Below are positions 23,697 through 35,243 of a stretch of 64,000 nucleotides of DNA, one piece after another. Each line of letters begins with the position of its first letter. Position 1 is the first letter of the stretch. The position numbers were made by a program, and so were the translations under genes. The stretch comes from Opisthorchis felineus (Eukaryota; Platyhelminthes; Trematoda; Opisthorchiida; Opisthorchiidae). The stretch lies in assembly GCA_004794785.1 (NCBI GenBank), contig SJOL01007337.1, positions 380,013 through 444,012 of the forward strand, in the 5' to 3' direction. A model generated the notes under the pieces. That model saw nothing but the letters and a program-made list of their open reading frames with translations, searched no databases and was not told the origin of the DNA.

Positions 23697-23753
23697 CTTT
23701 TTGGTCCATCAGGTGGTATCTCGTTGCTTGAGTTTTGTCTAGGGACAGGCAAC
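23697..23753 (-). other. candidate short exon
   Basis: On the minus strand a T-rich acceptor ending GGTGCTAG precedes a 57-base segment reading CLSLDKTQATRYHLMDQK, followed by the donor AAAAG/GTAAGC. Both splice signals are good, but the coding stretch is short. Confidence 0.22.
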
Positions 23754-26015
23754 CTAGCACCAATATAACAATAAAAACAGATTGATCAGAAAGAAGAAAA
23801 CATCACAATCTTCAGTAGAAATGGAAATGTCTTAATATCTCTGTTTGATCGCACAACCAAATTACGCGGTACAATCATCCAGCTTAATATAACGCCTTTT
23901 CATTCACATTACTCTCAGTTGAACAGTTCTTCTCCTGTCCTAGTGAGTTCACAACAAGGAGGGGAATGGCTGAACTCAGGTTTTGCTCTCAGTAGAGCTC
24001 ATTAGCAATGCATATCCTTAGCTGTGACGGATTTTGAACCCCTGACATCCGACATGCTAGACCGCCAGCGCACCTCATAAGCGCCTGATAAGAGAGCCCA
24101 AGCAATCGACCAAAGTCCTAAATGCAGCCAGGTTGAACTGTAGATATAAACGTTTGGTGATTATTTAAAAATCTGGTCTTTTAATTGCATCTCACTTTAC
24201 CCCAGTTGCAAATAACCTTTTAGTCGAAGGACTTCCGGTCTCAAGCCTTCGAATCCTTTCAATAGTTCGAAGAAGTTATTTATAGTTCAAGGACAGCCTT
24301 CGGAATTCGAGTAAATTTAGGAAATGAGTAGATAGCGACCTACCCACAATAACTCGCAGGAGACAAAGTACTGACTCACTATTTTTCTCAGTAAAGGCTC
24401 TTTTTAAGACGATGAGGGAGACACAAATATGAAAAGATTCAACACGTTTCACCGTCTCTCGGTTTTGCTTCAGGGGTTTGAATCGATAACCTAATTATTC
24501 GTTTTTAACCAACTAAAGCACACTAACCTCTGTGGTCCATAACGTATGCAGTGACAGCTGCAGCATATTGTTAGGTGTTTTAAGTTGCGGGTATAAAGGT
24601 CTTTGAGTACTGTAACTACATTCATACAGAGGAATATGAAGTGCACATCAGTGAACGCGGTGAAAATCAAGCAAAGCCATAAAGTTAAGGGGGTAATCTA
24701 CTCTTTTTTGGAGGAACCATATGTGCTAGACGCCGTGGTGTATTCTCATTGGGGGTATTTCCCTTTGGGAAGACTGTTATTGAAAGAACTTACTGCACAA
24801 TTACTGTTTACTCCCTGAGAAGTTTAATTTAGGTAGTGTAAATTTAAGGCAGCACTTTTGAGTACGCAGCGCGATACAGTGGTCTTCCCCACTTTATGCC
24901 CCTGAATAGGGATCCTCATGTGAACTGTAGCAATGGATTGAGGAGAAATAAGTTTACCTTGACGGTTGGGAAACTTTCGGAAATTATACCCTAACTACTT
25001 CTTAATAGACAACTTTTTCAGAAACCAGAGAAGTCAGGCTCCACATAAGATAACAATAGACCCGTTTTAAACAAGAAGAACAAGGAGTTCAAAATCCAAG
25101 TTTAGCTCCACTGGAAAGCGCAGTCCCCATAGTGCCCAGTGTGCTTGACGTCTGTGCCTTCCGTATAACATGTGGTCCCGGCCTAACACGGCAAATCATG
25201 AGATTTGACATAAAGCGTAACTTCAGTGGCTAGTCTAGCTTTTCTCGTTAATGATGAGAACGTATGAAAGTAGTTTCAGCTTATTCATTTGGTAAACTCA
25301 ACCCCTTGTGTGGCCCCCAATCTAGATGTACACTTAAGGTCCTTAGACTATTACGGCCGGAGAAGTAACATATTTCTATCCGCCGGGGGATGAAATAATA
25401 AAAATTGTTTATTTCAGTCGAAAAAACGTTCCTGGACGCTGTTCAGCTAATTTAAAGTTGTCATGGATTATCAGTATAAGGGCTGCAGTTTAGCTATACG
25501 GCTGTTCACATACTGCTTCCTGGAGGCATATTAATTAATCGCTTGCTTCTCCGTTGTCTATACCGCATATGCAATCGTCATTTTATGAATAGGTCTTTCT
25601 AGTGATGGAACACTGTACCGGAGAGTGTTTTTTACCAGGGAAACTTCATCAGTCTAAATAATGTGTCTGTATTCGTTCTGAAAGAGGAAAGTTGGGAAAG
25701 ATTAATTTTTGTTAGCGGAAACATCATGATATAAAAATAGCATTTATTTTGGGCGTGCTTTGATTGAAAATTTTCATTAACATTCTGGCCATGTGTTTTC
25801 TCATCCGTACCTTTTTCTGCAAAAGATCAAACCGAAAACACCATCTGGGCTGTCTATAAAGTTATGCGAAGCGCTTATTGGACGAAGTGTCGATGTTGAA
25901 GACAGTTTGACATGAATAGCTGGGTGATTTATCATCTGATTAAAGTACTTCTTCGGTAAATCAGTACACTAAAAGAACACTGGAATAGGGTTGATGGAAA
26001 TCAATTGTAGCTTAC

Positions 26016-26071
26016 CGCAAGCAGTAACATAAGATGTTTGTCAACAATATATTTCGGGTGATCAGAGGGAC
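26016..26071 (-). other. candidate short exon
   Basis: Minus strand: acceptor GCTTTTGCGTAG, 56 bases reading PSDHPKYIVDKHLMLLLA, donor GCG/GTAAGC. The amphipathic composition is protein-like. Phase does not fit directly with the candidate at 23697-23753, so intermediate exons would be needed or one of the two is false. Confidence 0.22.
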
Positions 26072-26450
26072 CTACGCAAAAGCTGGAACCCATCTGAACT
26101 ACTAGGCTTCAGAAGTCACGTGCATCAGAATACAGTAGGAGATGCAGTGTCGTATACCTCCGTGACTTCTATGGTTGGAGGTTTAAGTATATCTTCAGGT
26201 CAGTGAGCATTAATATTTCATGATACTGGCCACTGGTGAATGGCTTGCACGAATTCGTAACAGTGTAACTACAAAACGGTGTCTAATCACTCATTGGGTG
26301 CTTGAGTGATTAAATCTATCATGTTTGACCGAAGACGGCGCAAAATGTGGCTCACCACTAACTGATATCAGTGGCACCCGTGACATTAGATTTTGTTCAG
26401 ATTATCAGACTAAATGCTTAGAAGGGTAATGCTTACGGTGGGATACAAAG

Positions 26451-26769
26451 NNNNNNNNNNNNNNNNNNNNNNNNNNNNNNNNNNNNNNNNNNNNNNNNNN
26501 NNNNNNNNNNNNNNNNNNNNNNNNNNNNNNNNNNNNNNNNNNNNNNNNNNNNNNNNNNNNNNNNNNNNNNNNNNNNNNNNNNNNNNNNNNNNNNNNNNNN
26601 NNNNNNNNNNNNNNNNNNNNNNNNNNNNNNNNNNNNNNNNNNNNNNNNNNNNNNNNNNNNNNNNNNNNNNNNNNNNNNNNNNNNNNNNNNNNNNNNNNNN
26701 NNNNNNNNNNNNNNNNNNNNNNNNNNNNNNNNNNNNNNNNNNNNNNNNNNNNNNNNNNNNNNNNNNNNN
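26451..26769. other. assembly gap (319 N)
   Basis: A run of N directly upstream of a GATA array. The gap probably reflects failure to assemble through the simple repeat, so the array length is unknown. Confidence 0.98.

Positions 26770-26827
<58 letters not shown>
26770..26827. repeat. (GATA)n microsatellite
   Basis: About 14 uninterrupted AGAT units, beginning at the edge of the assembly gap. The open frames across it (repeating YLSI) are artefacts. Confidence 0.97.
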
Positions 26828-26828
<1 letters not shown>

Positions 26829-29800
26829 CACATGCATAGATAGTTTTTGAAGCTTAACTGTGTGATAACGGGACGGTAAATAAATGACATCTTTTTTGTC
26901 GTCTTACTGCAATTTACAACATAAATTTAGCGGTAAGCTAACCTGGAAGCCTGCTCCGAAAACACAACTGAAGGATAGCCTGACGTGACCAGCAACCAGC
27001 TTCTGTGTGCACTCATTCGAATCCCTACGTAGAACATTACGTATTGGTCGCAAAATGCGACGGAATCCGTGGACACTCTGTAGTTTAGTCAACATATGGA
27101 ATAATAGAGTATGAACATGGTTCGGCGGCAATGCGTCTGACTGCCTGTAGTCAAAATGTAATTCTTATAGGAGGCCTTTAAATGGTGTGTCAAGTCCCGA
27201 TAGACTGCTGAAAGTTAGCACAAACTCGATTACCTGCCGCTTCCAATACCATAAACCCGACTCTAGTAGTGAGTGAATAGTAAGTAGTAGTGGCAAGGAC
27301 ACCAAACAAATGCAGACCAGAAGGGAGGCTGATGGTGTAATGCATGAAATTTCAACCTTTAAATTTTTACCGGTAAACATTGTGCAGCTTACCGATGAAA
27401 TGTACAGTTTTCTCTTTTGTTTTTTTCGCTGGCTTTGCACCTTATTTACACGGCTGTAAATATTTTGTAGCAAGCTGCCTAAGGATGACACTATAGTGCC
27501 GGCCGCTTAGATCTGTGTAACTCAGCGACCCAAGTAACAACTTAACCAGTGGACAAACCGGTCTTATCCAAATATCTTGAAGTAATAGTTTTAAATTTTA
27601 CGGTCGAAAATCGTTGAAACGGAGTTCTTTTCGTCCTTAGGTTGCATGCACATACTATAACACTTGGATGTGTTAAGAGACCACCAATACACACTTGAGG
27701 AAATTCGCCTGTTGCTTGAGGTCTAGTAGAGGCAGTTTTAGTTTATCGATGACGGTTTTTTGGCCAACTGAATAAAAAATGTCACTACAAACAAGCGAGA
27801 GCCGAACAGAAGTAGTGATTCAGAGCGGAGTCTAAACCGTGTACGTTCGGCAATATTTGACTACTTGTCACTGGATGGTGTATCTGCGCATTTGCATGTT
27901 TTTGACAGAGGCTCCGTTTCTGGCCGTAGTGTCTCCCTATATAGTAACAGGCTTGTAGGCAGGTAAGATCGGGAATTACCATTGCGGTATTCCATCGATT
28001 CAAGGGACCTTCGTTTTAATGTAGCTACACCACACACTCTCGTACGTCTGGTGGCTCTATCGAAAGGTTTAAGAAGGGGTTCGTTTTACAGAGATTATGC
28101 AAATACTAATGAATCTAGTTACACACTGGCTTTTGTCGCCCTCTCATTTTTTGAGCAAGCGACCTGAATAAGTGTTACTTTGGGTGATGGTTGACCGAGT
28201 ACCCTGATCGATTGTTGGCAGTTCGTCCTGCTGTGACAAGTGCCTAGTTCTACCTTGGAAGCTTGAAAATGGATGATATTCGGAACAATACTGCATTCCG
28301 ATCGAGCAGATATATCCACCTACTTTTCACGAAATTGGTAAGGCATTAAAACCTAACTCACTGTACCCCAGAACGGGTTAGATTATCTTTCATGTGAATT
28401 CGAGAGCTGATCCACGCCTACAGAAGTGACTGCATTGATTTTTTGCCACGGATTCTAACTACTTAATCACCCAAGAGTAGTGGACAGCAGTCTTCCTGTC
28501 TGACAATGCTTAGCTTTACTGAGGGGAACACGCCTTACCAAGAAATTTACTACCACCTTAAGGGTGGGCGGCTCATACCCCAACCTATGGTCCGATAATC
28601 TTACCGCATACAGAACAGATTCAGTAACCACCTGAGGCAAATTCGCATCGAAATTGGGACTAGTAACAGCTGGTAAATTTCCCTGACTCCCGAACACCCT
28701 CAATGCTTCACTCGGTAGTGCAGCTGTCCAGGTTACAGGAAGCCGATTGGCGAGTCTGCTCTCAGAAGTGCCCCTTCCAACCCTATAAAATATTAGAGTC
28801 TAACAGACTTCTGGTTTTTTAGACTACAATTCGGTTTAATTAAGATCATGTGCCAGTAACAGCAGATCCCAAAGATGCACTGCTGGTGGTTCTGGTACAA
28901 TGGTGTCCTGGATCTCTGGGCTACGTGATCTGAGTTGAAACGTCAGACGATATTGTGCATTCCGCTTTCGTAGGCTGGATTTCGAACTAAGCCTTACCCA
29001 TCATGGTGTAAATCCAGAAGCTAGAAGAACTGGTCAGATGCAGAGAATTTGACATGATCTGAATGCGTGCCAAAAGTAATGTAGGTAGGTCGCGCTGCTT
29101 GGTTTTGGGTAGATTCTTTTTCCAGAATTTGTTGTAATGAAAACGCAAGTAGCACTGTTGGATGGCTGTAGTAGACTGGAAATACTATTAGTTCAACTCA
29201 TGATCATAATTCACGAGAGGAGAAATAATGGAAAGGAACTTTCATCTTGACGTGGACCCAAAACCCTGCAAAGGTTCATTTGACCCATGTATTCTGCTCA
29301 AACATGAATTCAGCAACGGCTTTTGTGATTTCGTCGTGCTACCTACAGTGAGGATGCTGATGGCCCATCAACCAAGCCGAACAAGATCTACACAAACCGT
29401 GAATTTTCTGTTTATTTCTCAGTCCTTTACTTGGTAGATCACAAAAAAGTTTTGGAATCTAGCAAAACAATGGGTTCCAAAAATAATCGGCAAATATGCC
29501 CTCCAAAGTGACAAGTTTTCACTTTCACACTCCGGTCTTGTTCAACCAATACTTATCCTATCCTAACGCAACCATCCTGCCCAATCCACACTAAAGGGAG
29601 AGTGGAATTCTAATCGTGGTTCGGTCTCACTAAAGCCCCTCAGCAGTACACAGGGTTGAACGTTGTAGATTTGAACTTCGGTCGTCCACCATTTCATACC
29701 CGACGTACTTGAATTGGTGCATCTGAACATACATAGACTCTCGAACTTGACCGATATGCGTAGTTAGCCTAATACCCAGGACACCGGCGACGGCTGTTGG

Positions 29801-32453
29801 TGCAAACCAACTGTCAAGTTTGGAGAAAAGGTCAAAAGACAGCTGTCGTAGCAGTAGTCCATTTAGGCCTAATTTGAACTTTGAACTTGGACCCTCGGCA
29901 CACTGTTATACCATTGCTGCCTCACCCCTGTGATCAGGCCATTTCATATTCATGTCAAGTTTTGAACCGGATAGGCAAATGGGCGAAACCCTTCACACAG
30001 AACCCTTAGTTCCCCTAGTCATTATCCAATAAACCCACATAATCAATGACTGCGCGTGATTGCAGTGATTAATCATATCGAGATACGCGAGGAGGGAAAA
30101 CAGGCATACCACTTATCGGAAGGTCAGGCACTTTGTATCCAGCGCGATTTCCGGGTAGTGTTTACTGGATATAACTGTCTTGAAATAGCTACCCGATGAG
30201 AGTTCAAGCAACTCCTCGAATGGCAAAATAGGGCACAATCTCACCCAATGTACTTTGAGTTGGCTCTTTCGCATCAAACTAAAAAAACGGGATTCCAGGA
30301 CTTTGATTAAGAAAAATAAAATGGGTCTTAAGATGAAGAACTGTTGCCAACTGAATAGCGCGAAATAATTTTGAATTAGCTCTAACCGACTTCTTTACGA
30401 CCTCGACGACATGTTAATAAAGGGCTGTTTCGAGTTATCCATTGTTGACGCGTGAGACAGAGTGGGAGATGTTGGCTGAAGAGATTTCAACTGATATGGA
30501 TGATGGCGAAGACGAACCAATCCTAAAATATTCCACAACCCGACTCAGAAAAAAAACCCATAGATTGAAGCAAATGAATTCACGGTACGTCTCTTTGTCG
30601 TTTGGCATTCCAGAAGTGTATTACAGATTTGCTCAAAGTGCTTTTTAATAAGTACTGTGAAATCGTTCAGAGATTAAAGTAGCGCTCATTGTTGAAAACT
30701 CGCTTTTCTCCTACGCTTAGAAGCACGATGTTCGTTAACTGATTCGTGTAGTAATGATAGACTGGAGAAAAACCTGCCACTGTATCAGAACCGTTATGTC
30801 TTCAGTCTGCGCAACTGGAACCTTTCCCAAAATGGTCCTCACTTTATGAACAAAAGGTAAGCTGTAGTCCAACTACCGCCCTTTAGAATAACAGATTTCG
30901 GATGACCAACGCACAGAAGGTAGCATATCGCTTAATTTTCGAGCTTATTTTTGGCAGAAAACGATTGCCTTTTACTAGCAGCTGGTCCACCACACAGTAG
31001 GTTTTCTGCACATCTCGACAATTAGATAATCAGACGAACGGCGTCAGTTTGTGGTAAGTGTATCGATCAAGCGTTACATTTAGTGTATTTGTTAGCTCGT
31101 ACCTCAACACGTCTAACGGGTTCTGTGTTCGGTTATGTCCCGAATGAATCATTCGTTTAAAGAGCGGTTCGTTCTACAGTTGTCAGTTTCAAATTTCCAG
31201 GGTTTTCATGTCTTCCTTGACAAACAACTGCTGCTGGGACATTTTTCCGTGAAAGTACATTTTCAGATGACTAGTTGATGCAGATTTATGTGAGAATACT
31301 GCAGAATGAAATAGTGACCACTCCCATTTATGTGCGTCACTCATAAGCAGTAGGCCTTATTTTGGAACTCCGGTTCTGCCACGCTTGTCAGAGAGAGTCT
31401 CAGAGAGCAGTAATCGAGTTTTACCTAATCAGTTCACTTCAAGATGATTCTGAAGTCAGCTAGTACGATTAGGCCGGTCCATATTGAGCCCAAAGTACGT
31501 GCGGCGTCTTAAGATGATCTGCGATGTACACAGAACAGGCCATACGTGTCAGTTATGCCTTCGGACACCAAGCTGCTTGGTCTTCATAGAAGTGATCAAT
31601 AATGTCAAATTTCATGTCTGGACACTTTGCCTCAGTCACTGTCTGACTAACTGCAAGATTCTTGCTTACTTGCGCTTGTCTTTTTCGATTTACAAAAAGA
31701 AATGGATCTCTCGGGGGAAATGAGTATCCCACATTTTACCCATCAATTGGTTGAATTTGTTTGTTCTTAGAGGACGTTCGAAGGCAAGTTATTAGATAAG
31801 GCAGTGGCCACCGTACTTTGCAACAGCATACCAAACAGGAGAGTGACCGTGTGATAATTTATTCAGTCCAAGCTGTAGTGGTATACATTTTTGCCTCACT
31901 GCCTGATTTGCATACCTTGTGTTTCCGCGTGAATCCAGGCCAAATAATTGTTGGATTGTACGCATGTTCGGAAGAACCAATCACATGTCAGCGTACTCTT
32001 CAAATTCGCTTACACGCGCATCTGGGCCCTAAACCTAACAAGAAACTAGGGCGTACAGTAGGCTAATCACACCTTATGCCATGTGAGATTTTCCTGCTGA
32101 TCGTGCCCAAGCAACTTCTAAAGGGTGCCCACTACTTTAGGACCTACAGATACGTACTTATCTCTTACCATTGGCTCATTGGTGACTGTTCCTCTGTTGC
32201 CATCCAGGAATACCAGTCGCTAGCCCCGTTACCAGCTTCTCTACCAGCATCTTTTGACAAGGGGTCCTCAGTTATTGGACTAAATAATATCATCCGGCGA
32301 GACAGGACATGACTGTAGGAAAAGTAACTTGTAGCAATTTGAGCATGCATCTGATCACTGCTTGTCCCTAAAATTGTCATAATACTGTACTCCAAGGGAG
32401 TTCTTGTGAAATTTATTCCAAATGAATCATCATAGCCGTGGTAAGTGCAAAAC
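26828..32453. other. intergenic or intronic tract
   Basis: No confident gene. A minus-strand frame at 27165-27491 has a hydrophobic stretch but no family match. One candidate exon (30461-30584, plus) is listed separately. Confidence 0.4.
30461..30584 (+). other. candidate internal exon, acidic then basic
   Basis: Between an AG at GTGAGACAG and the donor CACG/GTACGT lies an open segment of 40 codons: WEMLAEEISTDMDDGEDEPI, then LKYSTTRLRKKTHRLKQMN. The charge pattern looks like real protein. It would start and end with two extra bases. No family is recognised and the acceptor is weakly pyrimidine-rich. Confidence 0.3.
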
Positions 32454-33452
32454 CTATTGAGCCAATATAAGTTTGAGCAAAGTTTGAGCAACATCAAGCA
32501 GTTCCTTTTTTGCAAATCGAGGGACTTGGACAAATATACCAGCCTTTCTCAAATAGTGATGGTGATAGGTATGGTGGAAGGAAAAATTGAAGGGCGAAGA
32601 GGTGTGTTTTTGTCGTGGATAGTGACAAGCATTTAGCATCACCAAGTTCCAGCATGAAGCCATCCGGATAGCCGTTATTGCATTTTCAGGGCTAACCTCA
32701 TCCCAATTCATCCAACGGATGTGTGGATTGTAAGAGTCCGGGTCATTTGGTTGCTTTTAGAAAATTATACCAGTTTCTACATGCATCCATGCCCCTTTAG
32801 TCAGCAATGTTTCGTTGTTTGTGAAATTTGTTTGTTCAGAGTTGGTTGGTGGGACCTCCACGATAGAACTATGAACCATCACAATTGAAAATAGTCAAGA
32901 ACAGCTGACCAAGGTTGTTATTCTCGAACATGAAAAAAAGACTCAGTGAGTACCGTAGTTCAGTGAGTTATACTGAGCCTTTTAAGTGCACCTAAACTAT
33001 GCAAACTATGCCATCCTGGGCTGTGTAATAAGACCAGGGTTTGCTTACTGCTTTGTTTATGCTTCCTAAATTCCCCAGCGGATTCCGCAATTTTAACCTG
33101 AAGATCTTAGACATATTCTGAATGATCGCTAGCTCGATTTTTGTAAGATGGTTTTTAATCCATGAAACACACCGGTTAAATTTACGTATCAATATTGTGT
33201 GTATAGACCACTACAGGAAAAGGTAGATTTTTGCCCATACTGAGGCAGCGCGTATTCGAGGGAGATCGAACGTTTACTCATCTCTGACAGGGACTCATTC
33301 TGTGCACTTCTTAGGAGAGAAGTGCCTCCTGTTGGGGTGCAAAACTTACTGTTCATGTACAGCACAAAATCTGACGAGGCAGTTGCGTCGTTCATTAACA
33401 GCAAAGGGAGCGGTGCTCTTAAAATGTTTTCCAAAGTAACACTATATGAGTT
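32454..33452 (-). other. candidate exon cluster on minus strand
   Basis: Four open segments with splice-like borders. 33350-33452 (includes VTLENILRAPLPLLLMNDA, donor GTAAGT). 33049-33210 (acceptor CCTTTTCCTGTAG, 54 codons, ends LGSINKA before GTAAGC). 32643-32753 (acceptor ATTTTCTAAAAG, 37 codons, includes HIRWMNWDEVSPENAITAI, donor GTGATG). 32454-32543 (acceptor after a C/T-rich tract, 29 codons, stop TAG). The last three are all phase 0 and would join in frame; the first ends in phase 1 and does not. Protein unrecognised. Open stretches of this size occur by chance, so this is a hypothesis only. Confidence 0.27.
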
Positions 33453-33537
33453 CTGTGAAGATGACTTAAAGATGCCAGTTTCGCGCCAATAAACGGTCAT
33501 AGGTGATCAGTTGTTGGGCCACAGCCAGACAAAAAAC

Positions 33538-33550
33538 AGGAGTTCTAATA
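33538..33550. repeat. left target-site duplication (13 bp)
   Basis: AGGAGTTCTAATA occurs here and again at 33784-33796, exactly flanking the fold-back insertion. Confidence 0.7.
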
Positions 33551-33783
33551 GGAAACTACTCACAAGGTTGCTGAAAACTCTTCGACAACCTCTTCAAACT
33601 CTTCAGCAACCTTGTGAGTAGTTTCCTTCATGAAAATATACTGCGATATCTCGAATATCGTACCAACTGAAACATGAGGCGGCCTGTGTGCAGCACATTC
33701 AGTTGAAGAACATCATAAACGAGAGACTCACTTGAGTCTCCCGTGAAAACCAAATTGATTTGCAAATGAGTGTATTTGTCGAA
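33551..33783 (-). mobile_element. dispersed repeat A, copy 2, fold-back insertion
   Basis: A 233-base insertion bounded by 13-bp direct repeats. Bases 33551-33575 and 33602-33626 form a perfect 25-bp inverted repeat (each containing GGAAACTACTCACAAGG or its complement) around 26 bases. The remainder, read on the minus strand from 33783, gives KYTHLQINLVFTGDSSES and then LVRYSRYRSIFS, a coding-like stretch that runs into the same GGAAACTACTC segment. This looks like a retroelement fragment with one end inverted during insertion. The element class is unknown. Confidence 0.65.
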
Positions 33784-33796
33784 AGGAGTTCTAATA
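33784..33796. repeat. right target-site duplication (13 bp)
   Basis: AGGAGTTCTAATA, the exact partner of 33538-33550. Confidence 0.7.
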
Positions 33797-34698
33797 GTTT
33801 TGGAAATTCCGGGTTTGATCACTTTACGTTATCTCTAGTCTGATTCGTTTACGCCATGTTTTAACTGTGCGACTAAGGGCATTCAGGTCAAAAAGCCTTG
33901 TCTCTGAATGTTGTTTAGGACTTAATTATAACATTACCAGTTAGGACTATGTCATAGAGGGTGATAAGGAGGGCATAGCATTTATGTCATTTTCTCTTGT
34001 GAGTAAAGCAGCCATTTTTGTGTGCAGAATTTTCTTCTGTATGGTTGAAGGGTTTATGATTTTTTTTTCGAGGAAAGACGAGATGCAAAGTTTATGATCC
34101 AATAAACAAATCCGTTTTTCAGCCTAAATTCTTCAAAAATTGAGCGTTTCTAAGTCCATTTCTCGTGAGACACACGTATTTAGTCTTCCGCAAACAGTAA
34201 CGAAACTTGCGTTCTTTTCTGAAACCACTACTGGAGGCCATCACTGTCTGAGACTCGGGCAATCCAAATTCATCTGCTGGCAATAAGCAAACCGTTGTAA
34301 ATGGTAGTGCAGCGTGGCTCCTTTTGCATGCACGTCACAAGCAATATTGTAGTGTGCGTATCTAAGAAGCGTGTGCACAAGGTTACTGTAAACGTACACT
34401 TAGTGGTCGTAGGAGTGTGAGGGTGTGAGCTTTATTGCTTGCAGACACAGTTGCGTTTTGCACAGCCACCATTCTGAGGCAGTCGCCATAGTAGTTTCAC
34501 AAAATACATACGAGTAACACAGAGCCGAATCGTTTTGATACTGGTTCTTGGAAGTCAGGAACTTTGTGGCAATTTGTGCGGATAGAGCCGAATAAGCCAA
34601 GTGAGCAAAGCTGAACGGATCACAATTCTTAACGATGAATTGTGCTATAAGCCAACGTCCATATTATGCTATCTCAGATTTATGAATAAATGCTTCAG

Positions 34699-34858
34699 GT
34701 TGTAAAAAAATATAGGAATGAACCTTCGGAATGCTGCAGCAGTACGAGCAGTGCGAGTGTTTTAGCCCGCCACTTTTTAAGAAACTTTGCTTCAGAATGG
34801 ACACCCCAAAAACGCAAAGACGATGCAGAAGATAACGTTGCACCAACTCCAAAATATG
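34699..34858 (+). other. candidate internal exon
   Basis: Acceptor TGCTTCAG, 53 open codons, donor AAATATG/GTACGT. The peptide starts VVKKYRNEPSECCSS, continues HFLRNFASEWTPQKRK and then an acidic patch DDAEDN. The composition and good borders make it one of the better candidates. It would start in phase 0 and end in phase 1. Unrecognised. Confidence 0.33.
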
Positions 34859-35107
34859 GTACGTTTGTACGACATGCTTCTCTTATCCTATCGGTTGTTG
34901 GGAGCCAATCAAACAGAGGTGGGTTAAGTGGTTAGCCAGCAGAATTTCCTTGTTGCGCTAAAATCCAAGGATCACAATGTACTGTACGAACTTTGGAATA
35001 ATCGAAGTAGTCATTTTCTGAGTTCGGAAACAACTCATATAAGAGTGATCTCACACTAAAAAGTCACATTTTTCCGCCAGCAGCTGTTGGTAGTTCTGAG
35101 TTCACAC

Positions 35108-35243
35108 TGTTTCAACACAGAGTCAGCGCAGATAAATGGAACCGAATTAAACCATCCGTGTGTGAAAATACGTCTGTAGTTCAACTCAGCATTCTTTTCA
35201 GGTAAAATGAGCGAGGCAAGCCAAAGTCGATGTTTGAGATATT
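35108..35243 (-). other. candidate internal exon
   Basis: Minus strand: acceptor GACCTACAG, then open codons including YLKHRLWLASLILPEKNAEL and FTHGWFNSVPFICADSVL, then a weaker donor AAACA/GTGTGA. The frame stays open past the donor. Unrecognised; possibly part of the same gene as the cluster at 32.4-33.5 kb. Confidence 0.27.

Larger units (their letters stand above)
14211..26450. other. long intergenic or intronic tract
   Basis: No confident gene in about 12 kb. Short splice-bounded open segments (15109-15196 plus, 16874-17050 plus, 23697-23753 minus, 26016-26071 minus) are compatible with exons, but similar ones are expected by chance. tRNA-like degenerate segments near 19728-19790 (TGGCCTAGCGG…GGTTGAGGACTC), 23500-23550 (B box GGGTTCGAATC) and 24030-24100 (minus) may be old SINEs. 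Confidence 0.4.

Noticed and set aside
26405..26890. Open frames of 121-161 codons across the gap
   Set aside because: Made almost entirely of N and of the GATA repeat translated as YLSI.
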